Below are positions 19,060 through 27,133 of a DNA stretch of 64,000 nt, in pieces. The stretch is from Alkalispirillum mobile (GTDB lineage: Bacteria > Pseudomonadota > Gammaproteobacteria > Nitrococcales > Halorhodospiraceae). Where the stretch lies: assembly GCF_003664325.1 (NCBI RefSeq), contig NZ_RCDA01000003.1, positions 1 through 64,000 of the forward strand, read 5' to 3'. The position numbers and the translations under genes were made by a program. Each line of letters begins with the position of its first letter. The stretch's first letter is position 1. Under the pieces are notes generated by a model. That model was not told where the DNA came from, ran no database searches, and saw only the letters and a program-made list of their open reading frames with translations.

Positions 19060-20088
19060 ATGTCCACATTCCGAGCCTGGCGTGTTCACCAGAATGGAGA
19101 CCGAATTGCCGGGGCCGTGGAGTCGCTGCCACTGCCCGTTCCCGGCGAGGGCGAGGTCCTTATCCGCGCCAAGTGGTCCGGCATCAACTACAAGGATGCC
19201 CTGGGCGCCACGGGTGCGGGCAAGATCCTGCGCCGTTTCCCGCTCACGGCCGGTATCGACGTGGCCGGCACGGTGGCGGAGAGCCGGCACCCGGACTGGC
19301 GTGTTGGGCAGCCGGTGCTGGTCAACGGCTGCGGGCTGGGCGAGAACCACGATGGCGGCTTTGCCGAGTGCGTCTGCGTGCCCGGTGACTGGGTGGTCGC
19401 CCTGCCGGATGGGTTGTCCACCCGCGATGCGATGATTCTGGGCACGGCCGGCTTTACTGCCGCACTGGCCCTGACCCGCATGGAAGCGCTGGGCCAGACT
19501 CCGGAACAGGGCCCGGTGCTGGTCACCGGCGCCAGTGGCGGGGTGGGTAACTTCGCCGTGCAGTGTCTGAAGCGGGCCGGCTACACCGTGCACGCGGTCA
19601 GCGGCAAGCCGGAGGCCGCGGATTGGCTGCAACGTCTCGGGGCGGACGAGGTTACGACGCCGGAGGCGTTGGGCCTGGGGCATCGGCCGCTGGAGAAGGC
19701 CCGTTGGGCTGGTGCAGTGGACTCAGTGGGCGGTGAGCTGCTGGCGGGGATCTGCCGCCACGTGGACCTTTTCGGCAACGTGGCCGCCATCGGCCTGGCC
19801 GCCATCGGCCTGGCCGGCGGCGCCCGGCTGGAGACCACGGTGATGCCGCACATCCTGCGCGGTGTGAGCCTGCTGGGGATCAGCTCGGCCAACTGCCCGC
19901 AGCCGCTACGTCGTCAGGTGTGGGCACGGCTGGGTGAGGCGCTGCGGCCGCGCCATCTGGACGAAGTGGTGGATCGGGTCCTGCCGCTGGAGCAGTTGCA
20001 GGGCGGCTTTGAAGACCTGCTTGAACGCCGTGTCCGCGGTCGGATTCTGGTGGATCTGGCCTCACCCGGCCGACCGGATAATCAATGA
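19060..20088 (+). CDS. acuI: AcuI/YhdH-type acryloyl-CoA reductase (MDR family)
   Basis: Zinc-free medium-chain dehydrogenase/reductase, 342 aa. AcuI/YhdH enzymes reduce acryloyl-CoA to propionyl-CoA with NADPH. Family features are [14 protein letters not shown] near the N terminus, the nucleotide motif VTGASGGVG, and [14 protein letters not shown] near the C terminus. Next to prpBC-acnD-prpF-prpD this role makes sense, because its product enters the methylcitrate cycle. The gene carries a perfect 15-bp tandem duplication (19781-19816) that repeats the peptide AAIGL, so the protein is five residues longer there than expected. The start ATG has a nearby AGGT ribosome site. prpB follows after 58 bases. 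Confidence 0.85.
   Translation: MSTFRAWRVHQNGDRIAGAVESLPLPVPGEGEVLIRAKWSGINYKDALGATGAGKILRRFPLTAGIDVAGTVAESRHPDWRVGQPVLVNGCGLGENHDGGFAECVCVPGDWVVALPDGLSTRDAMILGTAGFTAALALTRMEALGQTPEQGPVLVTGASGGVGNFAVQCLKRAGYTVHAVSGKPEAADWLQRLGADEVTTPEALGLGHRPLEKARWAGAVDSVGGELLAGICRHVDLFGNVAAIGLAAIGLAGGARLETTVMPHILRGVSLLGISSANCPQPLRRQVWARLGEALRPRHLDEVVDRVLPLEQLQGGFEDLLERRVRGRILVDLASPGRPDNQ
19781..19816 (+). repeat. 15-bp in-frame tandem duplication inside acuI
   Basis: The unit TGGCCGCCATCGGCC occurs twice in direct succession (19781-19795 and 19796-19810), followed by a partial third start TGGCCG. It keeps the frame and adds one extra AAIGL to the protein. Confidence 0.9.
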
Positions 20089-20146
20089 AAATCAGGGGCC
20101 GGTGGTCGGCCCCACCCCAAGCACTCGCGTGCCAGGAGGAAACACC

Positions 20147-21028
20147 ATGAGCGATACAACCCCCGGCGGCCGCTTTCGGGCCGCCCTGGAGGCCAACCGG
20201 CCGCTGCCCATCGTGGGCACCATCAATGCCTACACCGCCATGATGGCGGAGCGGGTGGGTCATAAGGCCATTTATCTGTCTGGTGGCGGGGTGGCCAACG
20301 CCTCCTTCGGTCTGCCGGACCTCGGCATGACCACCATGAACGACGTGGTGCAGGACGCCCACCGCATCTGCGGCGCCACCGATCTTCCCCTGCTGGTGGA
20401 CATCGACACCGGTTGGGGCGGGGCCTTCAACATCGCCCGCACGGTTAAGGAGATGCAGCGGGCCGGGGTGGCGGCGGTGCACCTGGAGGATCAGGTGGCG
20501 CAGAAGCGCTGCGGGCACCGCCCCAACAAGGAGATCGTCTCCCAGCAGGAGATGGTGGATCGGGTGAAGGCGGCTGCCGATGCGCGCATCGATCCCGACT
20601 TTTACCTGATTGCCCGCACCGACGCCTTCCAGAAGGAGGGGCTGGACGCCGCCATCGAGCGGGCGGCCGCCTGCATCGAGGCCGGGGCCGACGCCATCTT
20701 CGCCGAGGCGGTGCACACCCTTGAAGACTACCGCGCCTTCTGCGAGCGGGTGGATGCGCCGATCCTGGCGAACATCACCGAGTTCGGGGCCACGCCGTTG
20801 TTTAGCCAGCAGGAGCTGGCGGAGGTGGGCTGCCAGATGGTGCTCTACCCGCTGTCCGCCTTCCGGGCCATGAACGCGGCGGCGCTGAAGGTCTACCAGG
20901 ATATCCACGAAAAGGGCCATCAGCGGGATGTGGTCGAGCTGATGCAGACCCGTGACGAGCTCTACGATTTCCTGAATTACCACGACTTCGAACAGAAGCT
21001 GGACGCGCTGTTCGAGCAGGACAAGTAA
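20147..21028 (+). CDS. prpB: Methylisocitrate lyase
   Basis: Splits 2-methylisocitrate into pyruvate and succinate, the last step of the methylcitrate cycle; 293 aa. The isocitrate-lyase-superfamily signature KRCGH (120-124, catalytic C122) is present in the PrpB form [12 protein letters not shown], with the metal-binding VDIDTGWGG upstream. The start ATG at 20147 has AGGAGG seven bases before it; the longer open frame upstream is not coding. prpC follows 200 bases downstream, across a large palindromic element. Confidence 0.96.
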   Translation: MSDTTPGGRFRAALEANRPLPIVGTINAYTAMMAERVGHKAIYLSGGGVANASFGLPDLGMTTMNDVVQDAHRICGATDLPLLVDIDTGWGGAFNIARTVKEMQRAGVAAVHLEDQVAQKRCGHRPNKEIVSQQEMVDRVKAAADARIDPDFYLIARTDAFQKEGLDAAIERAAACIEAGADAIFAEAVHTLEDYRAFCERVDAPILANITEFGATPLFSQQELAEVGCQMVLYPLSAFRAMNAAALKVYQDIHEKGHQRDVVELMQTRDELYDFLNYHDFEQKLDALFEQDK

Positions 21029-21053
21029 GTATTTTGCGGGCTTGCGGCGGGAC

Positions 21054-21179
21054 GCCGGCCATTGGGCGGCCGGAACTTCCGTCGCGGGGACGCTGCGAGT
21101 ACGTCCCCGTACGCTCGACGCCGGCCTTCCCTGGCCGGCGACGCCCCACGACGGAAGTTCCGGCCACCCAATGGCCGGC
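21054..21179. repeat. 126-bp palindromic (MITE/REP-like) element between prpB and prpC
   Basis: The outer arms are 31 bp each: 21054-21084 is the inverse of 21149-21179 with a single mismatch (C versus T). Between them are two further hairpins: GGGGACG (21086-21092)/CGTCCCC (21102-21108) and CGCCGGCC (21119-21126)/GGCCGGCG (21133-21140). The layout, long terminal arms with nested hairpins and no coding capacity, is like a miniature inverted-repeat element or BIME. As RNA it would form a three-way junction between prpB and prpC. I see no second copy in this window. Confidence 0.8.
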
Positions 21180-21228
21180 TCCGGGGCAGCATTTTGACTG
21201 AATTGCCAAACCGCACGAGGAGAGACTT

Positions 21229-22353
21229 ATGAGCGATAAAAAACTGGGCGGTGCCGGCCTGCGCGGCCAGTCCGCCGGCGAGACCGCACTGTGCACCGTG
21301 GGCAAGGGCTCCGGCCTGACCTATCGCGGCTACGACGTCCGCGAGCTGGCCGAGGGAGCCACGTTCGAAGAGGTGGCCTATCTGCTGCTGAAGGGCGAGC
21401 TGCCCACCCGGGCGCAGTTGGACGCCTATACCGAGAAACTGAAGAGCCTGCGTGGCCTGCCCGATGCGCTGAAGACCGTGCTTGAGCAGATCCCGGCGGA
21501 CGCCCACCCCATGGACGTGATGCGTACCGGCGCCTCCATGCTGGGCAACCTGGAGACCGAGCAGAGCTTCGACGAGCAGCAGGCCGCCACCGACCGCTTG
21601 CTGGCCGTGCTGCCGGGGATCATCACCTATTGGTACCGCTACAGCCACGACGGCGTGCGCATCGACACCGCCACTGACGATGACTCCATCGGCGCCCAGT
21701 TCCTGCACCTGCTGCACGGCGAGAAGCCCAACAGCCTGCACGAGAAGGTGATGCACGCGTCGCTGATCCTGTACGCGGAGCACGAGTTCAACGCCTCCAC
21801 CTTCACCGCCCGGGTCTGCGCCTCCACCCTGTCCGACATCCACTCCTGCGTCACCGGCGCCATCGGCTCCCTGCGCGGCCCGCTCCACGGCGGCGCCAAC
21901 GAGGCGGCCATGGCCATGATCGAGCAGTGGGGCAGCGCCGATGAGGCCGAGCGCGAGCTCAAGGGCATGCTCGAGCGCAAGGAGAAGGTGATGGGCTTCG
22001 GTCACGCCATCTACCGCGTCTCCGATCCGCGCAACGAGATCATCAAGGCCTGGTCGAAGAAGCTGGCCGACGAAGTGGGCGACACCGTGCTCTACCCGGT
22101 CTCCGAGCGGGTGGCGCAGGTCATGTGGGACGAGAAGAAGCTCTTCCCCAACGCGGACTTCTTCCACGCCTCCGCCTACCACTTCATGGGCATCCCCACC
22201 AAGCTGTTCACCCCCATCTTCGTGATGTCTCGGGTGACCGGCTGGGCGGCCCACATCTTCGAGCAGCGGGCCAACAACCGCATCATCCGCCCCAGCGCGG
22301 ACTACACTGGCCCCGACGAGCGGCCCTTCACCCCCATCGATCAGCGGGGCTGA
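21229..22353 (+). CDS. prpC: 2-methylcitrate synthase
   Basis: Condenses propionyl-CoA with oxaloacetate to 2-methylcitrate; 374 aa, the short citrate-synthase form typical of PrpC. Active-site segments are visible: SCVTGAIGSLRGPLHGGANE, GFGHAIYRVSDPRN with His and Asp, and an Arg in the C-terminal SRVTGWAAHIFEQR. The ribosome site GAGGAG precedes the ATG. Annotation as citrate synthase 2 is possible on sequence alone; the prp neighbours favour methylcitrate synthase. Confidence 0.95.
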   Translation: MSDKKLGGAGLRGQSAGETALCTVGKGSGLTYRGYDVRELAEGATFEEVAYLLLKGELPTRAQLDAYTEKLKSLRGLPDALKTVLEQIPADAHPMDVMRTGASMLGNLETEQSFDEQQAATDRLLAVLPGIITYWYRYSHDGVRIDTATDDDSIGAQFLHLLHGEKPNSLHEKVMHASLILYAEHEFNASTFTARVCASTLSDIHSCVTGAIGSLRGPLHGGANEAAMAMIEQWGSADEAERELKGMLERKEKVMGFGHAIYRVSDPRNEIIKAWSKKLADEVGDTVLYPVSERVAQVMWDEKKLFPNADFFHASAYHFMGIPTKLFTPIFVMSRVTGWAAHIFEQRANNRIIRPSADYTGPDERPFTPIDQRG

Positions 22354-22383
22354 AGACTGCGGCGGTGGGTGTGCGCCCCCACC

Positions 22384-22463
22384 GTCACTGCGAGGAGGCG
22401 CAGCCGACGTGGCAGTCCAGCGCAGCGCGTGGATCGCCACGGGCCTTCGGCCCTCGCGATGAC
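22384..22463. repeat. 80-bp dispersed repeat with GTCAyTGCGAGG-type terminal inverted repeats
   Basis: It begins GTCACTGCGAGG and ends CCTCGCGATGAC, imperfect inverted ends (two mismatches), with an internal ATCGCCAC and GGGCCTTCGGCCC hairpin near the right end. Similar GTCATTGCGAG...CTCGCAATGAC elements are scattered through many bacterial genomes as non-autonomous repeats. It sits 30 bases after the prpC stop. Confidence 0.7.
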
Positions 22464-22534
22464 CAGGGCGGCGCCAGGAATGGCGCTACCCAGCCCCGAT
22501 GGGTCGGCGGGTGTGCCGGTTCCGGTGGGGGACC

Positions 22535-22668
22535 GTAGGCGACAGGGATGTCGCCTACGAGCCTACAGGGGTGAGCCGCACTGCGGCGAACGCCCGGCCA
22601 GGGAGGGCCGGGCTGGACTTGCAAGCGGAGCAGGACCGCGTAGCTTGCAAGTATTCACGGCGTGTCTC
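22535..22668. repeat. Dispersed intergenic repeat, interrupted copy (prpC-acnD gap)
   Basis: It contains the hairpin GTAGGCGAC (22535-22543)/GTCGCCTAC (22550-22558), then CCTACA, and about 85 bases later GTATTCACGGCG (22651-22662). The same blocks occur joined, without the middle, at 26913-26956. The extra middle part holds its own inverted repeats: GCCCGGCC/GGCCGGGC and CTTGCAAGC (22618-22626)/GCTTGCAAG (22643-22651). With the 80-bp repeat upstream, most of the 502-base gap 22354-22855 consists of repeats; no gene is seen in it. Confidence 0.7.
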
Positions 22669-22855
22669 CCACCGGAGCCGGCACGCCCGCCGGCCCCCGA
22701 CTCCGCGCCTAGCGCGCGATTTTATATCTGAGCAGGCCCCCAACCGGGGCGAAGTACAACGGGAACTGGCCATCGGACCGGCAGCCTAATCAGCCCAATG
22801 GGGGCACATAAAAGGCCCCCCGACCCGACCACCGACTCGACGGAAAGCAGACGCC

Positions 22856-25474
22856 ATGAACACCAAATACCGCAAGAACCTGCCCGGCACCGATCTCGAT
22901 TATTTCGACGTGCGCGCCGCCGTCGAGGACATCCAGCCGGGCGCCTACGACAAACTGCCCTTCACCTCCCGCGTGCTGGCCGAGAACCTGGTGCGCCGCT
23001 GCGAGCCCGAACGGCTCACCGATTCCCTGAAGCAGATCATCGAGCGCAAGCGCGACCTGGACTTCCCCTGGTACCCGGCGCGGGTGGTCTGTCACGACAT
23101 CCTCGGCCAGACCGCCTTCGTCGACCTGGCCGGCCTGCGCGACGCCATCGCCGAAAAGGGCGGCGACCCGGCCAAGGTCAACCCGGTGGTGCCCACCCAG
23201 CTCATCGTTGACCACTCCCTGGCGGTGGAGCACGCCGGCTTCGAGAAGGACGCCTTCGAGAAGAACCGCGCCATCGAGGAGCGCCGCAACGAAGACCGCT
23301 TCCACTTCATCAACTGGACCAAGCAGGCCTTCGAGAACGTCGACGTCATCCCCCCGGGCAACGGCATCATGCACCAGATCAACCTGGAGCGGATGTCCCC
23401 CGTGGTGCACAAGAAGGACGGCGTCGCCTTCCCCGACACCCTGGTGGGCACCGACAGCCACACCCCCCACGTGGACGCCCTGGGCGTGATCGCCATCGGC
23501 GTCGGCGGCCTGGAGGCCGAGAGCGTCATGCTGGGCCGGCCCAGCTACATGCGGCTGCCCGACATCGTCGGCGTGGAACTCACCGGCAAGCCCGCGCCGG
23601 GCATCACCTGCACCGACATCGTGCTGGCGCTCACCGAGTTCCTGCGCAAGGAGCGGGTGGTCTCCGCCTACCTGGAGTTCTACGGCGAGGGGGCCGAGGC
23701 CCTCAGCGTCGGCGACCGGGCCACCATCTCCAACATGACCCCGGAGTTCGGCGCCACCGCCGCCATGTTCCACATCGACCAGCAGACCCTGGACTACCTG
23801 ACCCTCACCGGCCGAGAGCCGGAGCAGGTGGACCTGGTGGAGAAGTACGCCAAGACCGCCGGCCTCTGGGGCGACGACCTGAAACAGGCCGAGTACGAGC
23901 GGGTGCTCACCTTCGACCTCTCCACCGTGGTGCGCAACATGGCGGGCCCCTCCAACCCCCACCGGCGCGTGTCCACCACCGATCTGGCCAAGGCCGGGAT
24001 CGCCGGCGAGGTGGAGCAGCGCGATGACGGCCTGATGCCCGACGGCGCGGTGATCATCGCCGCCATCACCAGTTGCACCAACACCAGCAACCCGCGCAAC
24101 GTCATCGCCGCCGGTCTGCTGGCGAAGAAGGCCAACGAGCTGGGCATGGACCGCAAGCCCTGGGTGAAGACCTCCCTGGCCCCCGGCTCCAAGGCGGTCC
24201 AGTACTACCTGGAGGACGCCGGCCTGCTGCCCGAGCTGGAGAAGCTGGGCTTCGGCATTGTCGCCTTCGCCTGCACTACCTGCAACGGCATGAGCGGGGC
24301 CCTGGACCCGAAGATCCAGCAGGAGATCATCGACCGCGATCTCTACTCCACCGCCGTGCTCTCCGGTAACCGCAACTTCGACGGCCGCATCCACCCCTAC
24401 GCCAAGCAGGCCTTCCTGGCCTCGCCGGCCCTGGTGGTGGCCTACGCCATCGCCGGCACCGTCCGCTTCGACATCGAGAAGGACGCCCTGGGCACCGATG
24501 CCGACGGCAACCCGGTCACCCTGAAGGACCTGTGGCCCACCGACGAGGAGATCGACCGCATCGTGGCCGAGCACGTGAAGCCGGACCACTTCCGCAAGGT
24601 CTACATTCCCATGTTCGAGAAGAAGGTGGAGAAGGCCGACCAGGTGAGCCCTCTCTACGACTGGCGCCCCCAGAGCACCTACATCCGCCGGCCCCCCTAC
24701 TGGGAGGGCGCCCTGGCCGCCGAGCGCACCCTCAAGGGCATGCGGCCGCTGGCGATCCTGCCCGACAACATCACCACCGACCACCTGTCCCCCTCCAACG
24801 CCATCATGCGGGACAGCGCCGCCGGCGAGTACCTGGAGAAGATGGGCCTGCCGGAGGAGGACTTCAACTCCTACGCCACCCACCGGGGCGACCACCTGAC
24901 CGCCCAGCGGGCGACGCTGGCCAACCCCAAGCTGTTCAACGAGATGGTGCGGGACGAGAACGGCGAGGTGAAGCAGGGCTCGCTGGCCCGGCTGGAGCCG
25001 GAGGGCAAGGTGATGCGCATGTGGGACGTGATCGAGACCTACATGGAGCGCAAGCAGAACCTGATCATCATCGCTGGCGCGGACTATGGTCAGGGCTCCT
25101 CCCGCGACTGGGCCGCCAAGGGCGTGCGTCTGGCCGGGGTGGAGGCCATCGTGGCGGAAGGCTTCGAGCGCATCCACCGCACCAACCTGGTGGGCATGGG
25201 CGTGCTGCCGCTGCAGTTCCAGGAAGGCACCACCCGCAAGACCCTGGGCCTGGACGGCACCGAGACCTATGACGTGCAGGGCGAGCTGGCGCCGGGTGCC
25301 ACCCTGACCCTCATCGTCAACCGCCAGGATGGCGGCCGCGAGGAGGTCCCGGTGATCTGCCGGCTGGATACCGCCGAGGAGGTCTCCATCTACGAGGCCG
25401 GCGGCGTGCTGCAGCGCTTCGCCCAGGACTTCCTGGAGGCAGAGGCCGAAGAGCAGCAGGGCCGCCGCGCCTGA
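22856..25474 (+). CDS. acnD: Fe/S-dependent 2-methylcitrate dehydratase AcnD
   Basis: Aconitase-family enzyme that dehydrates 2-methylcitrate to 2-methylaconitate, working with PrpF; 872 aa. [4Fe-4S] ligands are in AAITSCTNTSNPRN and CTTCNGMSGA. The substrate loop GADYGQGSSRDWAAKG and the N-terminal LVGTDSHTPHVDALG are typical. Length and the adjacent prpF separate it from AcnA or IRP1-type aconitase. The ribosome site before ATG 22856 is weak (GGAAAG). The gap to prpF is 200 bases and includes a hairpin. Confidence 0.93.
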   Translation: MNTKYRKNLPGTDLDYFDVRAAVEDIQPGAYDKLPFTSRVLAENLVRRCEPERLTDSLKQIIERKRDLDFPWYPARVVCHDILGQTAFVDLAGLRDAIAEKGGDPAKVNPVVPTQLIVDHSLAVEHAGFEKDAFEKNRAIEERRNEDRFHFINWTKQAFENVDVIPPGNGIMHQINLERMSPVVHKKDGVAFPDTLVGTDSHTPHVDALGVIAIGVGGLEAESVMLGRPSYMRLPDIVGVELTGKPAPGITCTDIVLALTEFLRKERVVSAYLEFYGEGAEALSVGDRATISNMTPEFGATAAMFHIDQQTLDYLTLTGREPEQVDLVEKYAKTAGLWGDDLKQAEYERVLTFDLSTVVRNMAGPSNPHRRVSTTDLAKAGIAGEVEQRDDGLMPDGAVIIAAITSCTNTSNPRNVIAAGLLAKKANELGMDRKPWVKTSLAPGSKAVQYYLEDAGLLPELEKLGFGIVAFACTTCNGMSGALDPKIQQEIIDRDLYSTAVLSGNRNFDGRIHPYAKQAFLASPALVVAYAIAGTVRFDIEKDALGTDADGNPVTLKDLWPTDEEIDRIVAEHVKPDHFRKVYIPMFEKKVEKADQVSPLYDWRPQSTYIRRPPYWEGALAAERTLKGMRPLAILPDNITTDHLSPSNAIMRDSAAGEYLEKMGLPEEDFNSYATHRGDHLTAQRATLANPKLFNEMVRDENGEVKQGSLARLEPEGKVMRMWDVIETYMERKQNLIIIAGADYGQGSSRDWAAKGVRLAGVEAIVAEGFERIHRTNLVGMGVLPLQFQEGTTRKTLGLDGTETYDVQGELAPGATLTLIVNRQDGGREEVPVICRLDTAEEVSIYEAGGVLQRFAQDFLEAEAEEQQGRRA

Positions 25475-25624
25475 CCGGTTCAGGGACCGGCCCAGAAACC
25501 GGCCCAGGGGCGCCTGCTCTCGACGACGGCGGGTGGGCGTCCCGCGTGGCCTCGGACCAGGCCACCGGCGGCTTCGCGAGGGGGGCGGAGCGGGCATGCG
25601 CCCGGATTCGCCCCGCCATTCAGC

Positions 25625-25650
25625 GGTGCCTCGCCCAGTGGCGGGGCACC
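25625..25650. repeat. Hairpin upstream of prpF
   Basis: An eleven-base-pair stem (25625-25635 with 25640-25650, loop CAGT, one G-T pair) starts 50 bases before the prpF ATG. It has no T run. It may modulate read-through from acnD into prpF. Confidence 0.5.
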
Positions 25651-25674
25651 CTTGCATCAGGACGAAAAAGGCCC

Positions 25675-26853
25675 ATGGCACACACCCCACAGATCCGTAT
25701 CCCCGCCACTTACATGCGCGGCGGCACCAGCAAGGGCGTCTTCTTCCGCCTGGACGACCTGCCCGAGGCGGCCCAACAGCCCGGCGAGGCCCGGGACCAG
25801 CTGCTGCTCCGGGTTATCGGCAGCCCCGACCCCTACGGCAAGCACACCGACGGCATGGGTGGCGCCACCTCCAGCACCAGCAAGACGGTGGTCCTCTCCA
25901 AGAGTGACAGCCCCGATCACGACGTGGACTACCTCTTCGGCCAGGTCTCCATCGACAAGCCCTTCGTGGATTGGAGCGGCAACTGCGGCAACCTTTCCGC
26001 CGCCGTCGGCCCCTTCGCCGTCAGCAACGGACTGGTGGACCCGGCCCGCATCCCCGAGAACGGCGAGGTCGAGGTGCGCATCTGGCAGGTGAACATCGGC
26101 AAGACCATCGTCGCCCGGGTGCCGATCACCAACGGCGAGGTGCAGGAGACCGGCGACTTCGAGCTGGACGGGGTGACCTTCCCGGCGGCCGAGGTGCCGG
26201 TGGCCTTCATGGACCCGGCGGACGGCGGCGGCGCCATCTTCCCCACCGGCAACCGGGTGGATGATCTGGAGGTGCCCGGCGTGGGGACCCTGAAGGCGAC
26301 CCTCATCAATGCCGGTATTCCCACGGTCTTCGTCAACGCGGACGAGATCGGCTACACCGGCACCGAATTGCAGGAGGCCATCAACGGCGACCCGAAGGCG
26401 CTGGATATGTTCGAGACCATCCGCGCCCACGGGGCGGTGAAGATGGGCCTCATCAACGATCCGGCCGAGGCGGCGGCCCGCCAGCATACCCCCAAGGTGG
26501 CCTTCGTGGCCCCGCCGGCCAGCTACACCGCCTCCAGTGGCAAGGCGGTACAGGCCGAGGACATCGACCTGCTGGTGCGCGCCCTGTCCATGGGTAAGCT
26601 GCACCACGCCATGATGGGCACCGCCGCCGTGGCCATCGGCACCGCCGCGGCCATCCCCGGCACCCTGGTCAACGAGGCCGCCGGTGGCGGCGACCGCGAC
26701 TCCGTCCACTTCGGTCATCCCTCCGGCACCTTGCGGGTGGGCGCCGAGGCCGTTCAGGAGAACGGCGAATGGATGGTGAAACAGGCCATCATGAGCCGCA
26801 GCGCGCGGGTCTTGATGGAAGGCTGGGTGAGGGTGCCGGGGGATAGCTTCTAA
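25675..26853 (+). CDS. prpF: 2-methylaconitate cis-trans isomerase PrpF
   Basis: Isomerises the trans-2-methylaconitate produced by AcnD to the cis form for hydration; 392 aa with the diaminopimelate-epimerase-like fold. Family motifs are IPATYMRGGTSKGVFF at the N terminus, DGMGGATSSTSKTVV, and WSGNCGNLSAAVGPFA with the active-site Cys. The ATG at 25675 matches the usual N terminus (MAHTPQIRIPATYMRGG). The frame is open 43 codons further upstream, but that part overlaps repeat-like sequence and is not conserved in type. Confidence 0.94.
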   Translation: MAHTPQIRIPATYMRGGTSKGVFFRLDDLPEAAQQPGEARDQLLLRVIGSPDPYGKHTDGMGGATSSTSKTVVLSKSDSPDHDVDYLFGQVSIDKPFVDWSGNCGNLSAAVGPFAVSNGLVDPARIPENGEVEVRIWQVNIGKTIVARVPITNGEVQETGDFELDGVTFPAAEVPVAFMDPADGGGAIFPTGNRVDDLEVPGVGTLKATLINAGIPTVFVNADEIGYTGTELQEAINGDPKALDMFETIRAHGAVKMGLINDPAEAAARQHTPKVAFVAPPASYTASSGKAVQAEDIDLLVRALSMGKLHHAMMGTAAVAIGTAAAIPGTLVNEAAGGGDRDSVHFGHPSGTLRVGAEAVQENGEWMVKQAIMSRSARVLMEGWVRVPGDSF

Positions 26854-26912
26854 GCGCTCCACCCACTTTTTTGGGGGCTTCGGTTGGGCTGCGGATCGGG
26901 CCTGGGGCTTCC

Positions 26913-26956
26913 GGCAGGGATGCCGCCTACGCGCCTACATGGACGTATTCACGGCG
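26913..26956. repeat. Dispersed intergenic repeat, compact copy (prpF-prpD gap)
   Basis: The run GGCAGGGATGCCGCCTAC is followed by GCGCCTACA and then GTATTCACGGCG. It matches the two ends of the interrupted copy at 22535-22668, but without the roughly 85-base insert. It lies in the 280-base prpF-prpD gap, which otherwise holds nothing identifiable except the prpD ribosome site. Confidence 0.7.
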
Positions 26957-27133
26957 AGTCCACAACCGAACCCCACCCCTCGGCCGTCCCCAGCTTGTCG
27001 AAGCCCAAGTCCCCAAAAGATCCCCCCAGAACGCCACGCCATCACGACCTCACACCCGGCTCTCAAATACCTACACTGAGGGAAGAACAACCAACACAAA
27101 CGGGAAAGCCGACCGCCAAAAGGAGGAACAGCC

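Noticed and set aside
22790-25690. Minus-strand open frame of 966 codons across acnD
   Set aside because: Antisense to an unmistakable aconitase-family gene; same low-complexity composition as other shadows in this GC-rich window.
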